A stretch of DNA of 64,000 nucleotides from an uncultured Pelagibacteraceae bacterium (lineage in GTDB: Bacteria > Pseudomonadota > Alphaproteobacteria > Pelagibacterales > Pelagibacteraceae): contig CACIXF010000003.1 in NCBI GenBank assembly GCA_902590535.1, positions 62,001-126,000 of the forward strand, read 5' to 3'. Shown here piece by piece: positions 18,319 to 27,160 of the stretch (its first letter is position 1; each line of letters starts with the position of its first letter). The translations under genes were made by a program, and so were the position numbers. The notes beneath the pieces were generated by a model, which had not been told where the DNA came from, did not search any database, and was given only the letters and a program-made list of their open reading frames with translations.

Positions 18319-18835
18319 AAAAAAAATAGAAGAATTTATTAGAGTTGATCATGCTGGGGAGCGTGGCGCTGTTAAAATTTATGAAGGACAATTGCTTGCT
18401 CTAAACACATTAGTTAAAGATGAAGCTTTAAAAAAAACAATTGAAGAAATGAAAATTCATGAAAAAGAACATTCTAATTTTTTTGAAGAAGAAATTAAAA
18501 AAAGAAATATAAAACCGACAAAATTTTTACCCTTATGGGATTTATTAGGTGTAGGGTTGGGTTTTGGTTCAACTTTACTTGGTAAGAAAGCAGCTATGCT
18601 TTGCACTGCTTCCGTTGAAGAAGTGATAGATGAGCATTATTTAAACCAAATAAAACAACTTGATAATAGTGAGTCAAAACTTAAAAAAAAAATAATTAAA
18701 TTTAGAGAAGATGAATTAAGTCATAAGGATATTGCCTATGAAAAAGGTGCTACAAAAGAAGGTCCATACTCTATATTAGATAAAATTATTAAAACTGGAT
18801 CAAAAATAGCAATAAATATTTCTGAGAAAATTTAA
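18302..18835 (+). CDS. coq7: 5-demethoxyubiquinone hydroxylase, Coq7 family
   Basis: The 177-residue di-iron protein begins with IRVDHAGERGAVKIYEGQ, the N-terminal Coq7 signature. The EMKIHEKEH and ASVEEVIDEHYLNQI segments and a late EDELSHKDIAYE give the ExxH ligands of a ferritin-like di-iron centre. It performs the late C6 hydroxylation of the ubiquinone ring, in place of flavin-dependent UbiF of E. coli. It ends on a TTAA shared with the stop codon of the convergent HNH nuclease gene. Confidence 0.95.
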   Translation: MTTINKKKIEEFIRVDHAGERGAVKIYEGQLLALNTLVKDEALKKTIEEMKIHEKEHSNFFEEEIKKRNIKPTKFLPLWDLLGVGLGFGSTLLGKKAAMLCTASVEEVIDEHYLNQIKQLDNSESKLKKKIIKFREDELSHKDIAYEKGATKEGPYSILDKIIKTGSKIAINISEKI

Positions 18836-19401
18836 GATTCTAGTTCTACATCCCAATATAAGTAATCCATCCAGCTTTTATGTAAAAAATTTGGTGGAAA
18901 ATTTTTACCATTCTTATGTAGATCCTCTGTTGATGGTCGATAAGGGTACTGATGCAGCTTCATACCTGAATGTTTTAATAGTTTTCCACCCTTTTTCACA
19001 TTGCATGCAGAACAAGCTGTTACAACATTATCCCAATTAGTTTCTCCTCCTTTTGATCTAGGTAATAAATGATCAAAAGTTAACTCGTCGTTACTTCCAC
19101 AATATTGACAGGAAAATTTATCTCTTAAAAACACATTAAATCTAGTAAAACTCGGCTTGCTTTGAGGAACGATATAATCCTTTAATGCGATGACACTTGG
19201 TAATTTCATATTAAATGATGGACTTCTTATAGTTCTATCGTAATTACTAACGATAATAACTCTATCAAGAAAAACTGATTTAACAGTATCCTGCCATGAC
19301 CATAAAGACAAAGGGTAGTAACTCAAAGGTCTATAGTCTGCATTAAGTACTAGCGCAGGGCACTTTTCTAATGAAACATTTTGTTCAATAAAATTATCCA
19401 T
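18832..19401 (-). CDS. HNH endonuclease-family protein
   Basis: The 189-residue protein has a compact HNH domain: zinc pair CQYCG (about residue 97), the catalytic stretch LTFDHLLPRSKGGETNWDNVVTACSACN, and a second zinc pair CSAC. The N-terminal 90 residues (CPALVLNADYRPLSYYPLSLWSWQDTV) match the chromosomal HNH proteins conserved in alphaproteobacteria. It probably binds or cuts nucleic acid; its biological role is unknown. It is not accompanied by restriction or phage genes. It shares its stop site with coq7. Confidence 0.88.
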   Translation of the reverse strand: MDNFIEQNVSLEKCPALVLNADYRPLSYYPLSLWSWQDTVKSVFLDRVIIVSNYDRTIRSPSFNMKLPSVIALKDYIVPQSKPSFTRFNVFLRDKFSCQYCGSNDELTFDHLLPRSKGGETNWDNVVTACSACNVKKGGKLLKHSGMKLHQYPYRPSTEDLHKNGKNFPPNFLHKSWMDYLYWDVELES

Positions 19402-19448
19402 TAACTAATTTTAACTTAGTTAAACAATTTTATCAATAATAAGAGATG

Positions 19449-20099
19449 TTAAATTTTTTTTAAAATAAAATTTAAAGCTGTACTTGATGCCTCAATAGGA
19501 ATATGATGATCACAATTTTTTATTAGTAATGTATCAACTTTAACATTGTTTCTAATTAAAAAATCTTTTGCTTCTAGTAAATATGTTGATGAGACAATTT
19601 GATCAGCATCACCATGTATAAGTAATGTTTCAGTATTATTTTTGATTCTGTTTTTTAAATCCTTTTGATTTATTATCTTTCCAGAAAAACCAACTATACA
19701 TAAAAATTTTTCTTCAGCTGTAAGACCAACATTTAAAGACATCATACATCCCTGGCTGAATCCTGATAAACAGATTTGATTGTTTGATAATTTGAACTCT
19801 TGTTTTATTTCATTAATAAATTTTTTTAAAACTTCTTCAGCCTTAATTGATTGCTCTAATATGTAATCAGAATCATCTTTTGTTAAATCAAACCACTGAT
19901 AACCAGAAGGATTTATAGAGCATGGCTCATGACCATTAGGACAAATAAAGACTGTATTGGGCATATGTCTTTTCCAGTTTAAAGACAACATGCTAATATC
20001 CTTTCCATCACCTCCATAACCATGAAGCAAAATAATTGCATTTTTGATTTCAACACCATTTTCCGGTTTAATAATTATGGAATTTAGGCAAAATGTCAT
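19449..20099 (-). CDS. Phospholipase/carboxylesterase-type alpha/beta hydrolase
   Basis: The 216-residue protein matches the small carboxylesterase (YpfH/EstB) family. ILLHGYGGDGKD forms the oxyanion region, LSGFSQGCMMSLNVG holds the nucleophile serine (GxSxG), HGDADQIVSSTY the aspartate and CDHHIPIEA the histidine. It should hydrolyse short-chain esters or acyl groups in the cytoplasm; no signal peptide is visible. It lies upstream of the HNH gene on the same strand with a 47-base gap, and diverges from the HIG1-like gene. Confidence 0.85.
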   Translation of the reverse strand: MTFCLNSIIIKPENGVEIKNAIILLHGYGGDGKDISMLSLNWKRHMPNTVFICPNGHEPCSINPSGYQWFDLTKDDSDYILEQSIKAEEVLKKFINEIKQEFKLSNNQICLSGFSQGCMMSLNVGLTAEEKFLCIVGFSGKIINQKDLKNRIKNNTETLLIHGDADQIVSSTYLLEAKDFLIRNNVKVDTLLIKNCDHHIPIEASSTALNFILKKI

Positions 20100-20148
20100 A
20101 GTAGATAAATTATGTTTTTTATGTCAAAACACAATCTAAAATAAAAAA

Positions 20149-20352
20149 ATGATTTCAGGAATATTAGTTAAAGTTTTATCAATAGCTCTTTTGATAGCCG
20201 TAGGGATAGTTTTAATCTTAGGTATAGGTACCCTTTTTAAGGGAGGAGAGACAAGTAAAAAATATTCAAACAAATTAATGCAGTTAAGAGTTATTTTACA
20301 GTTTATTGCTATTATTGCTTTAGTAGGCTTTGCTTATTTTTTTAAAAATTAG
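20149..20352 (+). CDS. Twin-transmembrane protein with HIG1-like domain
   Basis: The 67-residue protein has two membrane helices (about residues 5-28 and 48-65) joined by a polar loop containing LFKGGETSKKYSNKLMQLRV. This matches the HIG_1_N signature (KGG...N...S.K.MR.RV.LQ) of small respiratory-supercomplex-associated proteins. In bacteria the role is not settled; association with terminal oxidases is inference from the mitochondrial homologues. The stop codon shares TTAG with that of the convergent thioredoxin-like gene. Confidence 0.8.
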   Translation: MISGILVKVLSIALLIAVGIVLILGIGTLFKGGETSKKYSNKLMQLRVILQFIAIIALVGFAYFFKN

Positions 20353-20858
20353 TTATATTTCTTTATCCAATTAATAAAATTTTTATCTTCAAAATCAATT
20401 GAACCTATTACTCTAGCAAATTCGTGACCCTCTTTATTAATTAGAATTGTTGTAGGGACACCTCTTAAAGAAAACATTTTTGCTAATGTAGTAGGTGGAT
20501 CAAAATAAGGTTCAAAATTTTTAATGTTTAGATCTATAAAAAATTTATTAACTTTACCTAAATTTTCTTTCCCAATATTAATTGCGAAAATTTTTATTTT
20601 ATCCAATTCCGGGTTGACTTGGAGTTTATCTAAAGATGGCATTTCTTCTTTACAAGGCTCACACCAAGTTGCCCAAAAATTTAATATCAATAAGTTCCCA
20701 GTATATTCATTGATATTAATTTTTTGATCATTTTTGTCTAAAAAAATAACATTATCATGTGTTTTTGGTATTTTATGGATTACAATATTTTTAATACCAG
20801 GTAGTTCTTCAGCTACAACATTTGTTATCAAAAAAATAAATATTATTAAAAATCTCAT
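20349..20858 (-). CDS. TlpA-like periplasmic thioredoxin-fold protein
   Basis: The 169-residue protein has an N-terminal signal sequence (MRFLIIFIFLITNVVAEE) and a thioredoxin fold with active site WATWCEPCKEEMPSLDKL (CEPC) and cis-proline loop RGVPTTILI. It should reduce disulfides in the periplasm, perhaps for cytochrome c or oxidase maturation. The alphaproteobacterial order tlpA, then divergent argH, is conserved. Only 24 bases separate the two start codons, so the promoters must overlap the coding ends. Confidence 0.88.
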   Translation of the reverse strand: MRFLIIFIFLITNVVAEELPGIKNIVIHKIPKTHDNVIFLDKNDQKININEYTGNLLILNFWATWCEPCKEEMPSLDKLQVNPELDKIKIFAINIGKENLGKVNKFFIDLNIKNFEPYFDPPTTLAKMFSLRGVPTTILINKEGHEFARVIGSIDFEDKNFINWIKKYN

Positions 20859-20882
20859 GTTAAATAGGTATAATTAAATATC

Positions 20883-22274
20883 ATGACAAAAAATAAAAAC
20901 AACCAAGCAATCTGGAACACACGGATAAAAAAAAATGCATCAAGTTTGTTTCAAAAAGTCGGTAATTCAATAGATATTGATAAAAGACTTTATAAAGAAG
21001 ATATTCAAGTATCAATTGCTCATGTTGAGATGCTTTTTAAACAAAAAATAATTTCATTTAAAATAAAAAATAAAATTATTTATGGACTAACAAAAATTGA
21101 TAAGGAAATCGCAAAAAATAAATTTGAGTTTAATAAAAAATATGAAGATATTCATATGAATATCGAAAAAAGACTTTTTCAAATAATAGGTGAAGAAGCT
21201 GGCTATGTTCACACTGCAAGATCAAGAAATGATCAAGTAATTACTGATTTTAAAATTTGGATGAAAAATTCGACCAACGAAATAAATAGCAATATTAATA
21301 AAGTTATTAAGAACACAATCAAGTTAGCTGAAAAAAATGTTGAGACTATAATGCCTGGTTTTACACATCTTAAAAATGCCCAAGCTATCTCTTTTGCACA
21401 TTATTTAATGTCTTATGTAGAAATGTTTAATAGAGACAAAAAGAGATTTTCTAATAATTTAAACAGTTTAAATGAAAATCCTCTAGGTGTTGCAGCTTTA
21501 GCAGGAACATCATTTAATATAGATAGAAATTATACAACCAAAAAACTTGGTTTTAAAATACCTACAAATAATTCTATTGATACAGTTTCGGACAGAGATT
21601 TTGTTTTAGATTTTTTGTATGCTTCATCTGTGTGCGCTATGCATATTTCTAGAATTGCTGAAGAGTTAATTATTTGGAATTCTGATGGTTTTAACTTGAT
21701 AAATTTATCTGATAAAGTTGTTACTGGGTCATCAATAATGCCACAAAAGAAGAATCCTGATCTTTTAGAGTACTTGCGTGGTAAATCAGGAAACGCTTAT
21801 GGAAATTTATTTTCGATGCTTACAATTTTAAAAGGTTTACCATTGTCTTATTTTAAAGATTTACAAGACGACAAGGAAATTGTTTTTAAATCGAACGATA
21901 ATCTAAATAATTGTTTAAAAATTTTTGATGAAGTACTAAAAAATTGCAATCCAAATAAGAGCAGAATGTTAGAACTTGCTAATTCTGGATACATTACAGC
22001 AACTGATTTGGCTGACTATCTTGTAAAAAATCACTCAATGTCTTTTAGAAAAGCATATCAAAAAACTGCTGCAGTAGTTAATTTTGCTGAAAAAAGAAAA
22101 AAGAAGTTAAATGAATTAACTTTAGACGAGTTAAAAAAAATTGAACCTAAACTTAAAGAAGATGTATTAAAAGTATTTAACTTAAAAAATTCAATTAATT
22201 CGAAAAAATCTTATGGCGGAACTTCTTTTGATAATATTAAAAAAATGATAATGAAATATAAAAAAGAAAAATGA
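20883..22274 (+). CDS. argH: Argininosuccinate lyase
   Basis: The 463-residue protein is full length. It has the superfamily signature GSSIMPQKKNPDLLE containing the catalytic serine loop, plus HTARSRNDQV and GFTHLKNAQAISFAHY typical of ArgH. It cleaves argininosuccinate to arginine and fumarate, the last step of arginine synthesis. It is coupled through ATGA to the small lipoprotein gene lptM and then lysA. Confidence 0.97.
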   Translation: MTKNKNNQAIWNTRIKKNASSLFQKVGNSIDIDKRLYKEDIQVSIAHVEMLFKQKIISFKIKNKIIYGLTKIDKEIAKNKFEFNKKYEDIHMNIEKRLFQIIGEEAGYVHTARSRNDQVITDFKIWMKNSTNEINSNINKVIKNTIKLAEKNVETIMPGFTHLKNAQAISFAHYLMSYVEMFNRDKKRFSNNLNSLNENPLGVAALAGTSFNIDRNYTTKKLGFKIPTNNSIDTVSDRDFVLDFLYASSVCAMHISRIAEELIIWNSDGFNLINLSDKVVTGSSIMPQKKNPDLLEYLRGKSGNAYGNLFSMLTILKGLPLSYFKDLQDDKEIVFKSNDNLNNCLKIFDEVLKNCNPNKSRMLELANSGYITATDLADYLVKNHSMSFRKAYQKTAAVVNFAEKRKKKLNELTLDELKKIEPKLKEDVLKVFNLKNSINSKKSYGGTSFDNIKKMIMKYKKEK

Positions 22275-22402
22275 TAAAAAAATTTACCCTGATTATATTG
22301 TTATTTGTTGTAGTTATTTCTTGTGGAAAGAAAGGTGATCCAAAATATGTAGATCCAGATAAAAAAGCAGAAATAAAAGAAGTTTCAATTAATTTAACTT
22401 AA
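22271..22402 (+). CDS. lptM: LptM/YifL-type small outer-membrane lipoprotein (43 aa)
   Basis: A 43-codon ORF overlaps argH by four bases (ATGA) and lysA by one base or so (TAATG), leaving no doubt about coupling. It encodes a basic start (MIKKF), a hydrophobic signal, the lipobox VISC with Cys18, then CGKKGDPKYVDPDKK. The CGxKGxP pattern is the hallmark of LptM (YifL), which in E. coli helps LptD assembly. The argH-lipoprotein-lysA order is common in proteobacteria. The mature part is very short (26 residues). Confidence 0.85.
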   Translation: MIKKFTLIILLFVVVISCGKKGDPKYVDPDKKAEIKEVSINLT

Positions 22403-23616
22403 TGAAATACATAAATAGAAAATTAACAATAGAAAAAATTAGTCTCCAAAAAATTGCAAATAAATTTGGAACTCCATTTTATTCTTATTCTTATTCTAAA
22501 TTAAAAGAAAATATTAATAATTTTAAAAAAAGCTTTAGATCTTTTTCACCACTTATTTGCTTTGCAGTTAAATCCAACACAAATGTAAATATAATAAGAG
22601 AAATTAAAAAATTTGGATTAGGTGCTGATGTTGTTTCAGTAGGAGAACTAATGATGGCACTAAAAGCAGGAATTAATCCAAGCAAAATAGTATTTTCTGG
22701 CGTTGGTAAAACAACAAGTGAAATCAGCTTTGCTATTAATAAAAGAATTTTGCTTATTAACGCTGAGTCTTTAAGTGAAATAAAAGAAATAAATCGAATA
22801 GCAAAATCGAAAAATAAAAGAATAAAAATCGGTGTAAGACTAAACCCAAATACAGATGCAAAAACATTAAGTCAAATATCAACTGGAAAAAAAGAAAATA
22901 AATTTGGTGTAAATAAAAATACATTCTATGAAATTATAAATTATTGCAAAAATTCAAAAAATATTGATTTAAAATGTCTAAGCGTTCATATAGGCAGTCA
23001 AATTTTAGACCATAGACCTTATGAAAAAATGCTTAAAGCGGTCAGTCAAATTCTCAATAAAACAAATCATAAATTTGAATTTATAGATTTAGGTGGAGGT
23101 ATGGGCATTACTTACACTGATAAAAATAAAAAACTTAATTATAAAAAATACAACACAGCTATTCTTAAATTTTTAAGAAAACATAAAGTTAAAATTATAT
23201 TTGAGCCAGGTAGATCAATTATTGGCGATACCGGGACATTAGTGTCAAAAATAATCTATATAAAAGATAGCGGAAGTAAAAAATTTATAATTTTAGATGC
23301 AGCAATGAACGATTTGATGAGACCTGCTTTGTATGGTGCGTTTCATAAAACCTTACCAGTTACAAAATCTAACAAAACGTCTAAAAAACCATATGAATTT
23401 GTAGGTCCTATTTGTGAAAGTACAGATAAATTTGTTACATTAAAAAAATTTCAAGTGTTGAATGAAAAAGATTTAATAGCGATATGTGATGTGGGAGCTT
23501 ATGGAATGTCACTAAGCTCAAATTATAATTTAAGACCTAAACCAATAGAATTATTAATAAAGGGATCGAAAATTAAAGTAATAAGAAAAAGACAAAAGCA
23601 TAAAGATATAATTTAG
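22402..23616 (+). CDS. lysA: Diaminopimelate decarboxylase
   Basis: The 404-residue fold-type III PLP enzyme has the cofactor lysine in CFAVKSNTN (about residue 55), the glycine-rich phosphate loop DLGGGMGITY, and the second-subunit cysteine motif GPICESTDKF. It decarboxylates meso-diaminopimelate to lysine. It is the third gene of the argH-lptM-lysA unit. The start ATG overlaps the lptM stop. The stop (TAG) is 12 bases before the plsC ATG. Confidence 0.97.
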   Translation: MKYINRKLTIEKISLQKIANKFGTPFYSYSYSKLKENINNFKKSFRSFSPLICFAVKSNTNVNIIREIKKFGLGADVVSVGELMMALKAGINPSKIVFSGVGKTTSEISFAINKRILLINAESLSEIKEINRIAKSKNKRIKIGVRLNPNTDAKTLSQISTGKKENKFGVNKNTFYEIINYCKNSKNIDLKCLSVHIGSQILDHRPYEKMLKAVSQILNKTNHKFEFIDLGGGMGITYTDKNKKLNYKKYNTAILKFLRKHKVKIIFEPGRSIIGDTGTLVSKIIYIKDSGSKKFIILDAAMNDLMRPALYGAFHKTLPVTKSNKTSKKPYEFVGPICESTDKFVTLKKFQVLNEKDLIAICDVGAYGMSLSSNYNLRPKPIELLIKGSKIKVIRKRQKHKDII

Positions 23617-23628
23617 CTTTTGACAAAA

Positions 23629-24330
23629 ATGATAAGAAACTTTTTATTTTCAATATTGTTTTTCACTGGAATTATCTTTATTTCTATAGTTTTTTTACCA
23701 TCATTTTTTTTGCCAAAACAGGTTGTTTTAATGGGGGGTAAATTAATGGGCCATTGGGCCAGTTTTTGTTTAAGGTTTGTTCTTTCAGTAAAAATTTCAA
23801 TCAAAGGAAAAGAAAATATTATTAATAATGAAAATTTTTTTATAGCAGCATCTCATCAATCAATGTTTGAAACTTTTTATTTACAAATAATCTTTAACTC
23901 ACCTGTGTTTATTCTAAAAAAAGAATTATTGTTAATTCCAATTTTTGGTTGGTACTTAAAAAAAATAGGATCAATTTCAATAAAAAGAAACAAAGTTACA
24001 AAAGATAACTTGGGTTTTTTTGATGATATTTCAAAAATGATGGCTAATTCTAATAGACCTTTAATTATTTTTCCTCAAGGAACCAGAGTTCTTCCAGATG
24101 AAAGACCACCTTTTAAAAAAGGTGCTTCGAGAATTTATGAAGAGCTAAATATTGCTTGTCAGCCAGTTGCAATTAACTCTGGATATGTGTGGCCTAAAAA
24201 AGGTAAAAAGAAATCTAATAAAACAATTACAATCTCTATTCTAAAACCAATTCCTTCTGGGTTAAAAAAGGAAAATTTTATTCAAATTCTTGAAAAAAAT
24301 ATTTATTCAGAGTTAGATTTAATCAATTAG
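23629..24330 (+). CDS. plsC: 1-acyl-sn-glycerol-3-phosphate acyltransferase
   Basis: From ATG 23629 the protein has 233 residues; a TTG at 23620 would add three. It has an N-terminal membrane helix and the acyltransferase boxes ASHQSMFET (HX4E rather than HX4D, a variant that occurs in alphaproteobacterial homologues) and FPQGTR (variant of PEGTR). It makes phosphatidic acid from lysophosphatidic acid. It ends on TTAG, shared with the dnaN stop on the other strand. Confidence 0.88.
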   Translation: MIRNFLFSILFFTGIIFISIVFLPSFFLPKQVVLMGGKLMGHWASFCLRFVLSVKISIKGKENIINNENFFIAASHQSMFETFYLQIIFNSPVFILKKELLLIPIFGWYLKKIGSISIKRNKVTKDNLGFFDDISKMMANSNRPLIIFPQGTRVLPDERPPFKKGASRIYEELNIACQPVAINSGYVWPKKGKKKSNKTITISILKPIPSGLKKENFIQILEKNIYSELDLIN

Positions 24331-25439
24331 CCCTTCATAGGCATAACAACAAAAATACTATCGAAATCACCCGGATCTTTTATCAGTGCTGGTGAACCAG
24401 TATCATTAAAGAAAATTTCAACTCTATCTCCATCTAATTGTGAAGCAACATCTATCAAATATCTAGAGTTAAAACTTATCTCTAAATCATGATCAAACTT
24501 AACGGTTAAAGTTTCTTTACCATCACCACTGTTAGTATTATTTACTGACAGATCTAAAGTGTCTTTAGATAAATTGAATTTTACACCATCTTTTTTATCT
24601 AATGAAACAGATGCTACTCTATCAACTGAATTTAAAAATAATTTTAAGTCTATTTCTAATTTTTTTTGATTATTTTTAGGTATAACTTGAATGTAATTAG
24701 GAAATTTCCCATCAATAAGTTTCGAAATTAAAATACTATTATTTAATTCAAATTTTATTTTTGATTTCACATTTGAAACTTTCACATCTCCATCATAGCT
24801 ATCTAATAAAGAGCAAAGTTGAAAAATTGTTTTTTTAGGTAAAATTATTGGATCAAAATCAATTTTTTCCTCTAATCGAATTTTTGAAATAGACATTCTA
24901 TGACTATCAGTTGCAACTGCTGTTAAATAATTTTTATCTTCAACTTCTGTTTGATGAAAATAAATTCCACTTAGATAATGCCTTGTTTCGTCATTAGAGA
25001 CTGAAAATTTACACTTATTTAATAATTTCAATAATTGTTTTGATTTAATTATAAATTCATTTTGATTAAAATTTTCGTCTGTCAATGGAAACTCTGTTGC
25101 ACTTATACAATTCAAATTAAAAATAGATTTTTCAGACTCTACTTGTAATTTACTTATATCTGTTAGAGAAAGATTTATTTTTTTTCCTGAGTTAAACTTT
25201 CTTATAATATCATACATGATTGAGGAAGTTGTGGTTGTTTTGCCCTCCTCTAGAATTTCTACATTATTTAATTGATGTATAAAAATTAAATCTAGATCAG
25301 TCGCAGTGATAGTAAGTTTTGAATTGCTTGCATCTAACAAAATATTAGAAAGTATTGGTAATGTACTTCTTTTTTCAATAACTCCTTGACAATAATTTAA
25401 TGCTTGCTGAAGATCCTGTTGATTAACGTTAAATTTCAT
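24327..25439 (-). CDS. dnaN: DNA polymerase III sliding clamp (beta subunit)
   Basis: The 370-residue clamp has the expected length and three-domain pattern: an N-terminal LQQALNYCQGVIEKRSTLPILSNILL, a central YLSGIYFH...ATDSHRMS, and the C-terminal tail VVMPMKG, matching the conserved MPMR-like end that touches polymerase partners. It encircles DNA and gives processivity. Its start lies 11 bases inside dnaA, so translation follows dnaA directly. recF is not next to it here. Confidence 0.97.
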   Translation of the reverse strand: MKFNVNQQDLQQALNYCQGVIEKRSTLPILSNILLDASNSKLTITATDLDLIFIHQLNNVEILEEGKTTTTSSIMYDIIRKFNSGKKINLSLTDISKLQVESEKSIFNLNCISATEFPLTDENFNQNEFIIKSKQLLKLLNKCKFSVSNDETRHYLSGIYFHQTEVEDKNYLTAVATDSHRMSISKIRLEEKIDFDPIILPKKTIFQLCSLLDSYDGDVKVSNVKSKIKFELNNSILISKLIDGKFPNYIQVIPKNNQKKLEIDLKLFLNSVDRVASVSLDKKDGVKFNLSKDTLDLSVNNTNSGDGKETLTVKFDHDLEISFNSRYLIDVASQLDGDRVEIFFNDTGSPALIKDPGDFDSIFVVMPMKG

Positions 25440-26847
25440 TTTCTTTATTATTATATAAAATCTGGTTTTTTAATTTATTTATATTATCAACCATCTCAGG
25501 ATCTTTTTCTTTTATCTTTTCAATAGTTTTTACTGAATGAATTATTGTTGTATGATCTCTGTTAGAAAATTCCCTTCCAATTTCAGGTAATGATTTAGAA
25601 GTCAAAATTTTAGTTAAATAAATTGCTGTTTGCCTAGGTCTTACTAAATATCTTGATCTTCTAGATGATAACATTTCATTTTTGCTGATTTTGAAAAACT
25701 TACAAACAATTGTCTGAATTAGATCTATTGTAACCTTATTTTCTGCTAAATTTAATAAATCCTTTAAAACTACTTTAGTTTCAGCAAGATTTGGAACTTT
25801 GTTGTAAATTCTTGAAAATGAAACAACTCTGTTTATTGCACCAACTAATTCCCTTACACTTCCAGTTATTTCATTACTTATAAAATCTTGAATTTCTCTA
25901 GAAACTTGTAATTGTTCAGAATACAAAGCATTCAGTTCTTCATTTTTTTTTTCAACTATTTTTTTTCTTAGATCAAGGTCGGGCTTTTGAATATCAACAA
26001 CCAATCCACCAGAAAATCTTGATTTAATTCTTTCTTGAATCCTTGATAATTTATTTGGTGATCGATCAGCTGATACAATTATTTGAGATCCCTTATCAAG
26101 TAATGCATTAAATGTATGAAAGAACTCCTCCTGCATAGCCTCTTTTCCACTTATAAACTGAATATCATCGATTAATAAAATATCTGTATTTCTAAAATAT
26201 TCTTTAAACTTAACCATGTCGTTTGATTTAATTGATTTTACAAACTGATACATGAAACGCTCAGCAGAAATAAACATTACTGTATTATTTTTTTTAAGCT
26301 CTAAACCTATTGAGTTTAATAAGTGGGTTTTTCCCATTCCAACACCACCATAAATATAAAGTGGATTATAGTGAGATATATTTTCTGAAACTTTTAAAGA
26401 AGCTTCGTAAGCTAATTTGTTACTTGAACCTGTAATAAAATTATCAAATCTTTTATTTGGATCAATTCGATTATACTGAAGATAAGAGTCTTTTATAAAT
26501 GAAACATTTTCATTAGTATTGCTCTCTTTAATACTATTTTCTTTTAAAGCGATATCTTTAGCCTTTTCAATAATTTTGAACTCAATTCTAATAATGTCTT
26601 TTTTATAAACTTTAATTATTTTTAATATTTGGTCTAAATACCTTGATGTAATCCAATCTCTAATAAATCTTGTTGGAACTGATAATAATAAGTAATTATT
26701 GAATTCCTCAACAAAAGAAATCTTTTTTAACCAGCTCTCATAAACTTCTAAGCCTAGTTTATTTTTCATTTCATTCTGTACTTGCTTCCATTCGAAACTT
26801 TCAGAAGAAAAATTATTAATATTTTTTGTATTTGTTAATTTATTCAT
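25429..26847 (-). CDS. dnaA: Chromosomal replication initiator DnaA
   Basis: The 472-residue protein has the four-domain layout: N-terminal DnaB-contact domain (WKQVQNEMKNKLG...), a variable linker near residues 95-120, the AAA+ domain with Walker A GGVGMGKTHL (about residue 167) and Walker B LLIDDIQFI, and a C-terminal helix-turn-helix with the DnaA signature NRDHTTIIHSV. It unwinds the origin and loads helicase. It precedes dnaN and follows rpsT and a 313-base AT-rich region that may regulate it or serve as origin. Confidence 0.98.
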   Translation of the reverse strand: MNKLTNTKNINNFSSESFEWKQVQNEMKNKLGLEVYESWLKKISFVEEFNNYLLLSVPTRFIRDWITSRYLDQILKIIKVYKKDIIRIEFKIIEKAKDIALKENSIKESNTNENVSFIKDSYLQYNRIDPNKRFDNFITGSSNKLAYEASLKVSENISHYNPLYIYGGVGMGKTHLLNSIGLELKKNNTVMFISAERFMYQFVKSIKSNDMVKFKEYFRNTDILLIDDIQFISGKEAMQEEFFHTFNALLDKGSQIIVSADRSPNKLSRIQERIKSRFSGGLVVDIQKPDLDLRKKIVEKKNEELNALYSEQLQVSREIQDFISNEITGSVRELVGAINRVVSFSRIYNKVPNLAETKVVLKDLLNLAENKVTIDLIQTIVCKFFKISKNEMLSSRRSRYLVRPRQTAIYLTKILTSKSLPEIGREFSNRDHTTIIHSVKTIEKIKEKDPEMVDNINKLKNQILYNNKENEI

Positions 26848-27160
26848 AACTTAAGGGGAAATCTCAGTTAGAACTATTTAAAAAAATTTGCAACAAGTTA
26901 ATAAAGATATTTAAAAAAAAATAAAATCTATGATTGTGATTTATATTTTAAAAAATTAATTCTAAATTAAACTTAAATTTAAAATTATAAATTGAATCGA
27001 ATATAGATTGAATCAATTAATTGATTGAATTAAAACTAAATCAAATATAGATTGAATGACGATAATCCAAATATTTACTAAATCTAAATATAGTAACTTA
27101 ATACAAAACTTAAATATATAATGTGGATATCAGGAGTTGTTTGAAAATTTAAACTAACGC
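26848..27160. other. AT-rich non-coding region between rpsT and dnaA; possible origin or dnaA leader
   Basis: This is the longest gap without a coding call in the window. It is almost pure A+T with long A and T runs. It contains a 14-base direct repeat (see 27000-27057), a perfect 16-base palindrome AATCAATTAATTGATT (27011-27026), and one near-match to a DnaA box, TGTGGATAT (27122-27130, one base from TGTGGATAA). The AT-rich character and dnaA adjacency fit an origin, but a cluster of DnaA boxes is not evident. At minimum it holds the dnaA promoter and the rpsT 3' end. Confidence 0.35.
27000..27057. repeat. Two copies of a 14-base direct repeat upstream of dnaA
   Basis: AATATAGATTGAAT occurs at 27000-27013 and again at 27044-27057, exactly 44 bases apart (about four helical turns). 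A partial third copy (CTAAATATAG) lies near 27084-27093. The spacing and place suggest protein binding at the dnaA promoter or origin; the binding protein is unknown. Confidence 0.6.

Noticed and set aside
18832..19401. HNH nuclease as part of a restriction or mobile element
   Set aside because: Neighbours are housekeeping genes, base composition is uniform, and no methylase, integrase or repeats are nearby.
27122..27130. TGTGGATAT as proof of an oriC
   Set aside because: One near-match to a DnaA box without a cluster is not enough to call an origin; reported only as a hint.
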